A stretch of 64,000 nt of DNA from Phlyctochytrium arcticum. Lineage: Eukaryota; Chytridiomycota; Chytridiomycetes; Chytridiales; Chytridiaceae. The notes below the pieces were generated by a model. It did no database searches. It had not been told where the DNA came from and was given only the letters and a program-made list of their open reading frames with translations. The stretch covers positions 744,001 to 808,000 of the forward strand of contig JAHLKI010000007.1 in the NCBI GenBank assembly GCA_025602905.1, written 5' to 3'. Both the position numbers and the translations under genes were made by a program. Positions 9,794-22,207 of the stretch are shown here, piece after piece; position 1 is the first letter of the stretch, and every line of letters begins with the position of its first letter.

Positions 9794-10304
9794 ACAACTG
9801 TGACTACTCTTGCTCGTTGGAAGTTTTGGTAGATTTCTTTTTTTTTTTGGTTTCATCCAGGGGCGTTTATTTGCACTTTTTCTTTGCGTAGATCGCATAG
9901 CCTTGTAGAGAACAACTCCCCCCCTTATCCTCATGTTTCCCTTCCCTGTTCATACTGAATCAAGAATAAACATGCGGCGTCCACCCTGGCGTCCACCCAT
10001 TTTTGAATCAATTTGCAGGGCAGAAATGACCTTCGAAAAAGAAGGACATGCAAATGACCACCGGGAGCCACGGCAGACCCAATGGCACTAGCCTTGGCTG
10101 ATAAAACATAGGCTGAGAGAACAAGAATTTGTAGGTAAAAGAAAGATCTCCAACGCAGAATGGCAGAGCGTTTGTTTATAACACGAAGCCCGAACGCGTC
10201 CCAAAAGTGAGTGTGATGACAATGCACCCAAAAAGCGTTTTGAACCAAGTCAACCAACGGATTCTTTAGCACAAAGAAAGAACTCTCAACCACAAATATC
10301 AACA
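9794..10304. other. Intergenic, 3' flank and upstream region
   Basis: Contains a T-run near 9838-9850 and AATAAA (about 9965-9970) downstream of the GPI-type gene, a plausible polyadenylation signal. The rest is the upstream region of the CBS-domain gene. No ORF with recognisable content. Confidence 0.45.
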
Positions 10305-11569
10305 ATGCAGCGCGACTACTCGAGTATGCCAGCAAGTGTGGTCACCCCTCCTGCCGCCATCAGCGACCAGCCCTCGGTAAGTACCCAGTACTCGTTCGCG
10401 TTGCGTGTATTCGAGATGTCTTTTCTAAACATTGGGGGATAGCATGCAGGGCTGGGATTCACGCCATCAAATCGGAACTGGTACGATGTACCCTGCTCAG
10501 AGCTGCTGGCTCGATGCAAGCAAGAGGTTGTAGTCATCTCGGGCGATGCACCCGTCGAACAAGCATGTGAGGTAGGCGCACTCACATGAACATTTGATGC
10601 CAAAGGAAGAGAAGGGCTAAAAACAAATGAATCCAGACACTCATCACAAACGGCATCTCTTCCGCCCCAGTCTGGGACAAGGACAAGCAAATCTACGTCG
10701 GCATGTTTGACTACCGCGACGTCGTCTCCTTTGTCCTCATCGGCCTGCGCAAAGACATGGTCATTGACGACACATCCCCCTCCCAATTAAGGGAAGTCGT
10801 CAAACGAGCTCGAGCCCACCAGCCCGTCCCTGCCAAACTGGCCGTCGACCTCTCACATAAGAACCCGTTTCTGAGCGTCATGGCGGAAACCCGGATTTTG
10901 CAGATTGCAGAGTTGTTTTCGAGGGGAATTCATCGGGTTGCGGTTATGAATGATGAGTTGCAGGGGATTATTTCTCAGAGTACCGTTATTCAGTACTTGT
11001 ACGCCAATGTGAGTTGGCCTACTTCACTCTTTCCCTCATCTTCGCACCGAAAACTCATTTATGAAAAAAAAAACCCTACACAGCTAAAACAATTCCCCGA
11101 AATCCAAACCCTCTTCTCCAAAACGCTCACCGAACTCGGCCTCGGCTCCAAATCCGTCATCTCCATCTCAAGCTCCACTTCCGTCATGGAAGCCCTCAAA
11201 CTCATGTCCAAAAACGACGTGTCCTCCTTGGCCATTCTCTCCGACCAACCGGACGGCGGCATTCTTGCCAACTTGAGCATGTCGGATATCAAATGGGTCA
11301 TGCGCTCGTTTCGGTTTAATTTATTGTGGGAGACTGTCCTCCATTTTGTCGGGTTTGTGGATTCGGAGCAGGGGGTCAGGGATGGTAAGGATAAAGTCCC
11401 TGTGTTTGATGTGCTGGAGAGTTCGACGCTGGGCTTTGCTGTGGGGAAAATGGTCGCGACGAGGGCCCATCGGGTGTGGGTTGTTGAGCGGACGGCGGGA
11501 CCTCCCGTGTCGGTCGTAACGCTGACCGACGTCTTTCGCGTTATTACGCCAGGCGGCGGGCAGCAATAG
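10305..11569 (+). CDS. Four-CBS-domain protein, AMPK gamma/Snf4-like, 352 aa
   Basis: Four exons: 10305-10376, 10443-10571, 10637-11008 and 11084-11569, all joining in phase 0. Two CBS pairs are visible. CBS1 is at about 40-90 (VVVISGDAPVEQACETLI and VGMFDYRDVVSFVL), CBS2 at about 135-190 (FSRGIHRVAVMND..GIISQ), CBS3 at about 205-260 (VISISSSTSVMEALKLMSKN) and CBS4 at about 285-345 (AHRVWVVE..VVTLTDVFRVI). Length and order match the nucleotide-sensing gamma subunit of the Snf1/AMPK kinase, but the core residues differ enough that an Sds23-like or stand-alone CBS protein cannot be excluded. Adenine-nucleotide binding is expected for the family and not shown here. Confidence 0.75.
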
Positions 11570-11809
11570 TCTTTTTCTTTTTGGGCGAGTGCGTGAAAGT
11601 TGGCTTTTTTCAAAGTTGAGTGTAAATATTTTGTTCAAATTGTAATCAAGTGGCTATTCCAAATGTGGGGATAAAGAAACCATATAAGAGGCACATAATA
11701 GGGACCAACCCATACTTCTAAAGCAAGAATCTATCAAAAAAACAGAATATACTACAAAGTCTCATATACAAAGGGAAATACAACGTCCCCTAAAATACAT
11801 AGATGTTTG

Positions 11810-14800
11810 CTACCACCACCCACTTTTCGTTGCCGCACCCCCTTCTTTCCGGATTTTCCGACGGGCTTCTTCCAGTTCCCGCTCTTTATCCGCCAACATG
11901 AAAGTTAATGTCGTATTCTTCTCCAATAGATCGGCAAGGTGGGTCGAGTCTTCTGATGAGGAGGTGCGGGGTGGGTATGCTTGCTGTTGTTGTTGTTGTT
12001 GTGATTGGAGATGGGAAAGTTGAGAGCGGAGAGAGTCGAGGTCTTGAGTGAGTGAGTGGAGTTGATTTCGTAAAGTATTTGCTTCGTTTATTGCTTCATC
12101 TCTCTCTTTGAGTACGCGCTCATGAGATACTTCACCCTTCTCGCCACCATTTGCGAGACTCGATAATTCTTCCACCCGACGCTCAAGGGCCGCCGCCCTA
12201 CCCACCATCTCAATCCGCGAACTCCGCTCATTCTCCAGATCCCCAGCCAGAGTCTCCGCCTTGGTTTTCCACTCAGAGACAACGGCCTCAGACTCCAATG
12301 TCACGGCATGGATATCCTGGATTTTACCCGCCCGCTCCGTCTCCAGATCCGTAACGAGCGCATCGACTTTGGATTTCCACGTGTGCAGTTCCGTTTCCAG
12401 ACGGGCGGTTTCCTCGGATTGGGCCTGAAGGGTTTGGACCACGCCGCGTTCGGCGGCTAATGCAGCTGTCAAAGACTCGATTTGAGATTGGGATTGATGG
12501 AGCTGGTGAGTGAGGTCTTGCTGAGATTCATTATCGGCAATGACGTGATGGAGTCGGGATGCCAGGTCTTCTTTGGCAATCCGCATTTCTTCGACTTGGG
12601 CACATAGCCGCGCCACTTCTTCCTCCACGTCTCCTCCGCCAGCAGGATTCAAGGAGCGGGACTGGTCCTCCGCATTGCGAACCTGTTCGCGCTTTTGCAC
12701 CTCTTCCAGTGCCCGGTTCGCGGTATCCCGTTCTGCGGTAACCGTTTGCATTGCCGTCCTCTGCCCCAGCAATTCACTCTCAAGGTTCTTCACACGCGCT
12801 TCAAGCCCCTCCACCTCACCAAGCATCCCAGCCCGCTCAGCCCCCAAATGCTCCACTTCCCTTCCAACCATCTCAACCTCGTCCACCAACACGGCCCGCG
12901 CCGCCCGCAGCGTCGTCACCTCCGTCTCGGCTTTACTCAACATATCCCTCAATTCACTTTCCGTAGTTTTTGCGCGTGCCTCGGCCGTCAACAACCGGGA
13001 GCGCGTCGATTCCGAGTCGTGCAGCAGGGATTTGAGTTCTTCGTTTTGGAGGACCAAACCCGAGACTTCGACTTGCAGGATTTCGACTTGTTGACGGATA
13101 TCCGCATTGGATTTGGCCGCTGCGGATTCAAACTCGGCTCGGGCCTTGTCGTGGTCAGACATCATTTGGGCCATGGCCTGCTCGTATTCCAGATGGGAAG
13201 ATGCTAAACTTTGCTCATGATTTGCTGTTCTTTCGGCCAAGGTTTGATCGTACTGTTGCTGTTTGGTAGATAATTCATTTTCCAAGTCGTGGATGCGTTG
13301 TTCCGCGTGAGCCAACTTTTGAGCATTTTCCGATATTTCTTGCTCCAATTTTGCTTCTCGCTCTCGATGCTGCTGCATCAGCATCTCCGCCTCCTTCTTA
13401 TGCTGCTCATCAAGACCCCCCGTGCCTTCTCCCATACTCGCCTTCAACTGTTCATTCTCGGCCTGCGCACGCTCAAGTTCAGGCGTAAATATCTGCAGTT
13501 TCATTTCCAGAGCATTAATCTCGTCCTGATATTCCGCCATTTGCTGGCGAGATGCGTCGGCCCATTGTTGCTCCATGTCGGCGATTTGAGCACGGAGCGC
13601 AGCCATGGATGACTCAGAGTCGTGGAGGAGGCCGCGGAGGGTGGATAGTTCGTCTTGCGTCGTAATGTCGGGATTGGCGATAGTCAGTGACGATGATTGC
13701 TTGGACTCAAGTTCGGCATTTCGATTACTCAAATTGTCGATTTTGCGTTGTGCTTCTTCGAGGTTCAATCGGAGTACTTGCCGTTTCCGCTCCGCATTCT
13801 CCTTTGTACTCAAGAGCGTATTTTCTACGGCGGCAATCTTTGCGGTCAGACTGTCGACCAAGAGTCGCTCCTCGGGTGAGGTTGCGTCGTCCTGCAAATC
13901 GCGACTTGTACCTTCTGGGTGGCCCTGATCCATCCTAGTCTCCAGGAGATGTGCCAAATGTCGGACTTGCGAGTCCAAGTTTCCGTTGCGGGCCGTGACT
14001 GCCTCCAAGTGTTGTTGGAGTAGATCGATTTGTGGTAAATACCGCTCACCCGCATCACCGCTTCCAGTTTCCGTACGAGAAATAACGTCCAGCCGTTCCC
14101 GGAGCATCTGATTCTCATGCTCAAAGCGCGTCAGCGCCTGTACCAATTGATCGCGCTCTTCCATGACATGCTGCATCTGGTCTGAAACAGATTCAGCTAC
14201 ACTGTACCGACGTAAATCCGCAATCAGTTTGTGGGCATCGCGTAACTCGGATTGCAGGCTTTCTTTTTCGCGAGTCAGTTCGCTCACACGCGACTGATTG
14301 GATGAGGTATCGCGTGGGGGGACGGGTGGTGGAGTATCCCGATGCTCCTGCTGTTGCTGCTGTTGCTGTTGAACCACATGTTGCAAATGTTCCTGTGCTT
14401 CTCGAAGTAACGCGGCCATATGTCCCAATTCAATGTCCTTTCGTGAAATCTCGTCCGCTTGATGCTGCACGCGTTGACCCAGTTCTTGCAACTGATACTG
14501 GCGTTGAGCAAGATGTTGATCCTGGTGATGCTGTGGACTGTCATAGTGGGATCCATTCATTTCGGCAGCGGGTGACATGGCCGGATAATATTGACCTCCT
14601 CCCAACGACACGTCCGGAGATACACTTCTGCTGCTGCGGTTGGGAGATGATCCTCCGGTAACATATGGTACACCAGACGCGACAAGATTCGAACGAGAAT
14701 CTCGCCTTGGCGGAGGTGGAGCTGCTGCGTCGGCCATGACTGACATTCTACTGTTCCGTGGAGTGTAAAGTTCCGATGTTGTTCGCTGGGAGTCGCTAAC

Positions 14801-15300
14801 CTTTATGCCGGCCGTATGATCTCTGGGTGGCTATAGGATATTGAGTTTAATCTCTGATACAACGATTCAAGAGATCTAAAAAAAAGCAAAAGCTTACTGG
14901 CATGGGTGGTTGCTCCTCACCCCGCATTGACGCGGCTTGCGCTTGTACTTGCCACCGTTCCATCGCTCGTGCACGCTCCACCACCCCTCGAAACTCTCCC
15001 AGAACTTTGACTAGGTCATCGCTGAGGTGTTCCACATTTCTTCCCGCAACTAAAAAAGTCCCTCTCTGTTAGCTCAGTCTTGTGGGATAATCGCAAATCA
15101 CTTCACAAACCTTGAACCTGCTGTTCTGCCACACCCCGAGCCTTCCTGTCTGTATGAACCTTGGCCATTGCCGCGGCGCTCTGCTTGAGTTGAAGTTCAA
15201 GTCGCAACTTCTTCTCGACTTCCTTCAAGTGACTCGAGAGGGCGGTCTCAGCAGCATAAAGCTGACCCAGGGTGGGCGCTTGTGGGTCTTGGACAGACAT
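11810..15300 (-). CDS. Long coiled-coil protein, 1,120 aa
   Basis: I join three exons: 15111-15300, 14898-15049 and 11810-14830. The two small upstream exons and the large 3' ORF meet in phase (190 nt, then 152 nt, then phase 0) and the large frame is open up to the CTATAG acceptor at 14831, so this is one gene, not two. Residues 1-114 are helical and Gln/Ala-rich, 115-200 are Pro/Ser-rich and disordered, and about 205-1110 form almost continuous heptad-rich coiled coil with polyGln tracts (one near 255, one near 1070). No GRIP, motor or membrane segment is seen; the chain ends KSGWW. It may be a scaffold, tether or cytoskeletal linker, but no family is recognised. Confidence 0.7.
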
Positions 15301-15557
15301 GACACTTCCGGACCTGAGCTACAGGTTTCTGAACTTGCGCAACCGGCGAAGAAGCAAGAATCAAAACCCGATATAGGGGCTGGAAAGGGACTCGATCAGT
15401 GGTGAATAATGTAATGCCAGTCACAACTTTTTGGCTCCGGAAAAGGACTATCGAATTGGCAAATCCACGTGAAGCTAACCCTAGTTTCGAAATTTGGAAC
15501 TCGCCTTTCACACTCACTTTCACGACGCGATCGACGGACCAGAAAATTGAGCAAACT

Positions 15558-18092
15558 ATGGGAATTCAAGGACTTTTGCCGTTCCTAAAAGATATTCATC
15601 GTCCTGTTCACCTAAGAAACTACAGCGGCCAGACTCTTGCGGTTGACACCTATGTCTGGCTACACCGGGGCGCGTTCTCATGTGCGTTGGAACTGTGCAC
15701 TGGCGTGAAAACGACCAGGTAGGTGCTACTCCCTGTGTCGCGTGTTATATGAGACTAAAAGATCAAGAAAAGATATGTCAATTACTGCATGAGGCAGGTC
15801 CAATTGCTACTTGATCATGGTGTGAAGCCTTTGATGGTGTTTGATGGAGGTATGCACAGAATCGGACGTCGTTTGTTTATATTCGTGCTAAGTTATGTCA
15901 CACTCCCAGGTTGCTTGCCGATGAAAACGGGAACAGAAGAGCAACGGAAAAAGTATGGCGTGGTTAGTTCCGACATTGAACCAATTATTGACGTGCGAAA
16001 CCTTGCAGGAAACGCGAAGAGGGAATGAAGAAAGGCAATCAATATTTGCGATCGGGCGACAAGACAAAGGCAATGGAAGTCTTTCAGGGATGTGTTGATG
16101 TAACTCCTCGTATGGCATATGAGCTTATCAAAGTAGGTGCCAAAGAATGTCCTGAAAATGCGCGTTCATGCTGATCTTTTGTACAGGAGCTGCGTAAAGC
16201 CGGTGTCGAATACATTGTCGCGCCATACGAAGCGGATGCTCAAATCACGTATCTGGTAAAACTCGGGATAGCTGATGCCGCAGTGACGGAGGATTCCGAC
16301 TTGGTGGTTTTCGAATGCCCGAAGGTATGGCTTTCTTCAATAACCGATGACAACGTGTGTGCCGGAACTCATCACAACGTTTTTCTGTCGCAAGGTTGTA
16401 GTAAAGCTGGACAAGGAAGGCAATGGAATCGAAATTTGCGCCGAGAATCTGGGCCGAGTCAGTGGCATGGAGCTTTGGACTCATAAACGCTTTCGCCACA
16501 TGTGCATCATGTCGGGCTGCGACTACCTGGAATCGCCGACTGGTGTTGGCCTCAAGAAGGCTCAAGTGTATTTGAAACACAAGTATGCCGAAGATGTGCG
16601 TGTTGGCAAGACTCTTTCTGGCGTATGCAAAACTAACAATGCCGTCAGGTCCTCAAAACTTGGAAGTGGGGCCGGGCGACCAACGCTCCAAAGTGTCCAC
16701 CCAACTATGCGAAGAACTTTCGATTAGCGGAACTGACATTTCTGCACCAGCGTGTATATGACCCTTTGATCCAGGAAATTGTTCATCTCACCCCACCACC
16801 AAGCGATTTGCATATTGACGCAGAAGTCAGTCTCGTCGTTGGGCCGTACGTATTTCCTTTTCCGTTCCTCGACGCGTTTTTTGATCGGCTTTACTCCCTA
16901 GATACCTTCCGCCGGAAATTGCACGCGGGATTGCAGAGGGTATACTGGACCCAGACTCAAAACTTCCCTTTGAACGTGCAGATCCAAAGCTATCCACCTT
17001 CTTCACCAAGTCTGGCAAAAGCTTCACTCTCCCCATGTCCGAAATATCCCAAATGCAGGCCAGCAACGATGTCGCCCAAAAGGAAAATGTCGAACCTCCC
17101 CAAGCACCAAAGCGTCCGCGGCCCTTCGCTTCGATACCCGATACTCCACCTCGAGCTATACTGGCACCAACACCACTCTCGCCGATATCCGGAAATATAA
17201 TACCTCCAGCTGCCGTCCCAGACACTCCTCCAAGATCCGCCAAAGCCCGGCCGCCGCCACACCTTGAAGCCCATACTTTGGATACCACACCAGACTCAAA
17301 ACCGTTTATATCACCTCTCCCGACTCCTACCCGCATGCTAGACTTTAAAACGCACCCGAAATCTGACATTCCGCAACAACCAGAAAAGCCACCCAAACCC
17401 ACTCATAGCATCTCTCCATTTTTTAAGGGCTTGTCGTGTCTGCGAGAGCAGGCAGTGGAACGTCGGTTTGGCACGCCTTTACGATCTGCATCTTTTGATT
17501 CACCTCCTCGGCCCACTCCAAATGATGAGACGATGATGAGCCGGAGCAAGTCGGATGCGACAGTACTGGATACTGGCGGGGAGACTGAAATAGCTGGAAA
17601 CAAGCGCTCATCCGAACAGGGACCAAACGCGAACAACATCAAGAGACGGAAAACTTTGTCACCGTCCTCAATATCAAAATCGAGTTCGAAAGCAGCCCAA
17701 CCAACGAAAAAGACTGGTCTGTCCCAAACACTTATGCAAAAATTTGTTTTTCAAAGTCCTGCCAAGTGCCAACCGGCAAATCCTTCAGTTGATGCAATGA
17801 TTGGCAACGGACCACCATTGTCGCCAGAGCCACTAGCAGTTTGCTCACCATTGCAGCCCCGAACGTCAGATACCACGCAATCAACTACCGTCACACACCT
17901 GTTCCGAAAAAGCGGGGTTTCACGGCAAATTGGTCAAGTGTTGTGTGAAACTGAGGGGACGTTGCAGTCTACAAAGGTAAGTGGTCATCTCGATCCTGTG
18001 CCCATCCACACCACTCAACCATTGTCCAGTCATTTAGAGATCACGTCAAGCAGTTTGCTTTGAAGGCTAGATCTTGTACATATCCTTCATAG
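15558..18092 (+). CDS. exo1: Exonuclease 1, 692 aa
   Basis: Nine exons: 15558-15718, 15773-15849, 15910-15952, 16009-16132, 16187-16324, 16395-16595, 16649-16845, 16902-17976 and 18030-18092. The XPG-type nuclease core is complete (starts [10 protein letters not shown]; metal ligands D30, D78, E150, D152, D171, D173 and D224 fall at almost the same positions as in the human enzyme). The family degrades one DNA strand 5' to 3' in mismatch repair and double-strand-break resection, in the nucleus. After about residue 330 the tail is disordered, rich in Pro, Ser and Thr, with basic KRR-type clusters that could be nuclear signals and a QTLMQKFVF segment resembling a PCNA-binding box. It converges on the uS14 gene with about 260 bp between stops. 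Confidence 0.93.
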
Positions 18093-18350
18093 CCGTCAAT
18101 AGAAAATAAATCTGTGCTACTCGTATTCCAGCATCTGTAAAGACTGAGTAACAGAGATAATCTCCTGCACATCTGAAACGGGCGCAACTGTTCATCATTC
18201 GGCTCAACATAACCCTTTGTATATTTACGTAACCCCACCCCATGCCAATGTACACGTTGCTCAGCACATTCTAAACTAATGCGAGCAACTACACGAGTTA
18301 CGGGATGTTCGGACGACGGGCGTCGTTTCAACGTTCCCCAAAGAAATGGC

Positions 18351-18925
18351 TTAACGGTACTGTAAGGAAAGTTGCGTAAGTAAATGAGTTGAAGAATTTG
18401 GAGATACCCTGACGCTCACCTTGATGAAGCCAATGTCGTGGGAGTACTCACGGAAGCACTGACGGCAGATGTTCAAGTTGTACTTGCGGATCAAACCGGC
18501 CTGGTGGGCGCAGACACGGCTAAAAATGGCAGAAGGAGGGTTAGTTTGGGTCCAAAATTGAAAGCCGGTCATTGTTTCGACACTCCTCACTAGAGTAGGC
18601 TGATCCTCTCCTCGGTTCACGACGTGTGATTGAATTCGCTGCAATTACTCCCTCTCCAGTGGTCCAACCCAGTCCAGCATGGCAATTGGGCAGATCTTCC
18701 TTCCGTCCACCCAAAACAGTCCAATTGCCCCGTTCGCACCAGCTCTCTCACAGCTTTCAAACTTCGGGTCCTCCCTCCATCGTGTCTTCTCAAATCGTCC
18801 TTCCGCGGCAGCTTCACTCCCTCTGATTTCTCAAAAGTTCAAATAGGGGGCTTCGATAAGTACCATTGGCGAGATCCCTTTCCGTATTTGCGGGGGTGCG
18901 AGAACCAAACGTTAGCGTGAGCCAT
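18351..18925 (-). CDS. rps29: Small-subunit ribosomal protein uS14 (S29), 56 aa
   Basis: Three exons: 18864-18925, 18420-18519 and 18351-18359. The last exon is only 9 nt and encodes Tyr-Arg-stop. The product begins [20 protein letters not shown] and keeps the zinc ribbon CxxC...CxxC (CRVC and CRQC) and the ending DIGFIKYR, which match cytosolic uS14 over its full usual length of 56 residues. The protein binds 18S rRNA in the head of the 40S subunit. The ATG lies just downstream of a pyrimidine-rich stretch (minus strand), as in many ribosomal-protein mRNAs. Because most of the coding sequence sits in short exons, automated callers may miss it. Confidence 0.95.
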
Positions 18926-19520
18926 CTTGTCTTTTTTTCTGACGGGTTGGGAAGGGCCGTAGCTCGGTACTTTTGGCTAATGGGCTCGTTCGAGAGGGAG
19001 AGAAAAAAGGAGCTTTTGCCGTTGCCGATACTTTGTTGCTGGCGGGGGCCGCCAGCGAGGTGTGGCGCGGAGGTTTTCTTTGGCCGGCACCGCTGATTGG
19101 CTAAAATTGTGTGGCGTAGTCCCGCCTAAACTCCGTTGTTGAACTCGGTCGAATCCGCGATCTCCAGAACCTTTCACTGAGATTGCACACTTCCAGGGAG
19201 CAAGGCAGACACTAGGTTGGAAGCCTGGCAGGAGTATTCAATTGTGGTCGAATGCTTGGAACGGGAACTTGACGCCGACACCGTCGTGATCCTCAAAGTG
19301 CCCGTGGAATTCTGTGCACAAGCATACATCAGAGCTCACACCCAGGCCAAAGAAACCCGCGCAATATGACACCCCAAAAGTATTCTTGAGAAGGACTATC
19401 CGTATTGTACTGGTGATGTAATGTATATAGGGAAAATTGAGTCGCAGCTATACTGTGAGTATCATATCTACAATCGGAACGCGAATGCTTTCAGGGGAGT
19501 TGAATGAGGAGCTTGATCTT
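18926..19520. other. Intergenic, upstream of rps29 and downstream of the BAG gene
   Basis: No convincing frame. The part next to 18925 is the rps29 promoter; 19090-19105 holds an inverted CCAAT (ATTGG on the plus strand). Nothing else recognised. Confidence 0.4.
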
Positions 19521-20380
19521 CTAGGCAGTAGTGTTGGATCCAGTCCAGGAACTTTTGAGATCTTCAAAGAATGAGGGATTTCGTTGCAGGTAATAGAAGG
19601 CATATCCTAAAATTGCAAAGTCAGCTTTCGTGTGAAACTGGCAAAGTCAATTGTCTTCAATGTACCTGCGGCTCCAGCGAGGAGAGATACATATGCAGCA
19701 CGCGTCCAGGAGGGTCCAGAACTCTGTCGGGACAATTTTAAATCGTTCGCCCCTCTCTTGCCCACTGATCGAATAGGCACATTCCCCCGTGCAGTCTCTT
19801 CCCAGACCTCTTCCTCAACCTCCTCAACTTCCACCTTTTCTCCGCGTTTGTAAGCATCCAATACATGTAAACGCCCCTGAACGCTAGCGATAGCATTCTT
19901 TCGAGCTTCCCGCACTGGTCCCACGCCCTGAGTGTCGATGGCATCTAAACGCTCCATGATCTTCAGCAATGAATCCTCATACGCGAAGAAAAGCTTGTTT
20001 TTGTTCGGGAGGAGCGACTTGACTTGATAAGTCACATCCGCTGCTGCTTCACCAGCCGCCTCTTCAAAACGGAGCGGTGTGGTCAAAACCTTGGCTTCTT
20101 TGTCCCGCCGCAATTTTTTAAAGTCCACCAAAACCTCCCTTAACGCATTGAGGGCAGCTGGTGCAGGAATATTTGGTCGCTTTGTTCTTCGCCGGAAGCT
20201 TTGTGAGCCGGAGGGTGAGTCGGGAGCTGCTTGTTCGGGTTCAGGTACGGGAGACGGAGCGGCATTGCCATTCGCGGCAGCGTCCTGTTGTTGTTGTTTC
20301 TGAGACTGGGCTGCAGCTTGCGCGGCCGCCTGAGCTCCTCGCTTGCGAGCCGCGGCCATCTCTTTTGACTTTGGGGGCAT
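19521..20380 (-). CDS. BAG-domain Hsp70 co-chaperone with C-terminal hydrophobic segment, 266 aa
   Basis: Two exons: 19666-20380 and 19521-19606 (intron 59 nt, phase 1). The N terminus is Ala/Gln-rich and basic, with a possible nuclear signal FRRRTKRP at about 62. A BAG domain follows at about 115-190: helical, with the hallmark LLKIMERLDAIDTQGVGPVREARK. BAG domains bind the Hsp70 ATPase domain and release nucleotide. The second exon completes a short hydrophobic stretch (AAYVSLLAGAAGYAFYYLQ) near the C terminus, which may anchor the protein to a membrane; yeast Snl1 is a membrane BAG protein, though its anchor is N-terminal. The gene is head to head with an ER J-protein gene, another Hsp70 partner. 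Confidence 0.85.
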
Positions 20381-20980
20381 CTTTTGCTGTTGTTTGGTGG
20401 AGTGATCTTCCTGCAGATCTTCCTGCGTTATTTTTGGCGATCTCTATTCTCGAGATTTTGGTTTCCTCACAATACGAGTGGCTTAGTTCCGAAATTTGTC
20501 GTCGATATCCGTTGTTGGCCTGGTTGTTGGCGTAAACGGAATTGATACGACAGCGTCGTCGACACTGGGAGTACTCTTGAGGAATGAACATCATTAGTGA
20601 TCATACTTGTTATGAGATTTACTCAGTGAAACAGTCTCATTCAGATCACACAGAAGACTTATATGTAGGCAACGATGTTCATTTTGCTCAACGATGAGTG
20701 GACGCGGATAGTTGGAATGGTACTGGGGGGATTATAGTGTAGTTGGACGGACCGGTGCAGGGAGCTGTTTCAGCATGGCTTCTTATTATCCAACAAGCTT
20801 CCGTATCTGCAGTGTCTGCATGCCATGATCAGTAGGATTGTTTTTGGGAAACTCGCACGGGTGCTCGCACGGATTGTCATCAAGTTGAAGCGTTGCCTTG
20901 ACAACAAATGAACATTCAAGAGCGTTCGACATTCTGGCTCCGTTTTCCACACACGGAAAGAAGTGTGAATTGTAGGCAAC
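20381..20980. promoter_or_regulatory. Divergent promoter region between the BAG and ER J-protein genes
   Basis: About 600 bp without a supported ORF, shared by two Hsp70 co-chaperone genes transcribed outward. The tandem AGATCTTCCTGC copies at about 20413-20427 are a short direct repeat. I see no clean heat-shock element (alternating GAA/TTC triplets), so stress control is only a suggestion. Confidence 0.35.
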
Positions 20981-22030
20981 ATGGCAGCGTTTTTCAAGAG
21001 ATGGATGGTGCTGGCACTTCTGCACCTCATAATAGTTCAGGTTCTAGCATGGGACCAGGAAGACTTTGATGTGTTTGACCTGGTGAGCACGACCCCAAAC
21101 GTCGATTGAGCCATCTTGCTTATGCTTTGCTTTGTCTTTGCAGACGGACGCTTTGAAAAAGGCCAATGGACCAGACACTGATTTTTACTCAGTCTTCAAC
21201 ATCAGGTACCTATCTTTTTCAAGTTTCGTCATTTGAAATGTCTAATTTGGTATTCGTTTCTAGCAAAACAGCGACCACCGCGGAAATCAACAAAGCCTAT
21301 CGCAAGTTGTCTGTCAGCTTACATCCGGATAAGAACCCAACCCCCGAGGCTGAGACTTTATACACACTGCTCACGTCAGTCGTTGGAATCTTGAAGAATG
21401 AAACAGCGCGCGAGCGGTATGATCGTCACTTGAAAGGTGGATTCCCAATATGGAGAGGTGCGTGTCGTGAGGTTGTCGTTTGACCCGACATAAACACTAA
21501 TGAAGTGAACATTAGGCACGGGCTATTATTACAATCATTATAAGCCTGGAGTAGGAGCCATTTGCGTCATTCTCATTGTTGCCATCAGTTTCATCCAGTA
21601 TGCTTCTGGGTGGCTCATTTATCACCAACGGAAGTACCATCATGCTGAGATGGTCGCCAGCATTAACAGCTTGTCACCCGCTCAAGTGAGACGGCAGTTG
21701 AAGAAGCGTGACTCGCCATTGTTGGACAAGAAGTCTTTGAAAAACGCGACTCCCGTTGAAATCCTACGCGAAGCCGGAGAGCTTCCACGCAGTCTGCAGC
21801 TGGTGAAGCCATCGCCCAAAGATATGCTGATTGTCCAGCTTCCCCTTGGAGTTGTTCGTCTCATCTTGAGCTTGCCGCGACGCTTGCGCGGTGAGGCGGC
21901 AGACACGCATGAGTCCCAGGATGAGTCTGGTCCCGAAGAATCTGACACCGCCACTGATATCAGTGAAGCAGAACCCGTTGTTCCAGAAAATCGCCGAATG
22001 CGCCGTCAGCGCAAGCGTAACAAGGAGTAG
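20981..22030 (+). CDS. ER membrane J-domain protein (Erj5/DNAJC1-like), 290 aa
   Basis: Four exons: 20981-21082, 21144-21205, 21264-21457 and 21516-22030. Residues 1-24 are a signal peptide (LALLHLIIVQVLA). The J domain follows at about 45-115 with the HPD triad intact at 75-77, so it should stimulate an Hsp70, here lumenal BiP. A single transmembrane helix lies at about 128-150 (VGAICVILIVAISFIQYASGWLIY), followed by a cytosolic tail that is acidic and then ends in a cluster of Arg/Lys (RRMRRQRKRNKE). Signal peptide, lumenal J domain, one membrane pass and basic cytosolic tail match DNAJC1 and yeast Erj5. The 3' end converges on the GCIP-type gene. Confidence 0.88.
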
Positions 22031-22207
22031 ATATAGGGTTTGGACTTTTCATGAGGGCGGTGTGGACTTGACGTGTAAATAGCTGGATAGTTGTTCCATA
22101 TTTTTTTATTGATGTGCTAGTCACAGATGGAGTGTCTATGGTGGGCATTCTGTCTCTGAGGAATTTTGTATGCAAGCTATTTTGACTATTTAAATCTCCT
22201 ATGCAAT

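Noticed and set aside
12573..13094. Plus-strand frames inside the coiled-coil gene
   Set aside because: They are shadows of the conserved minus-strand coding frame, whose heptad pattern runs unbroken through the same bases.
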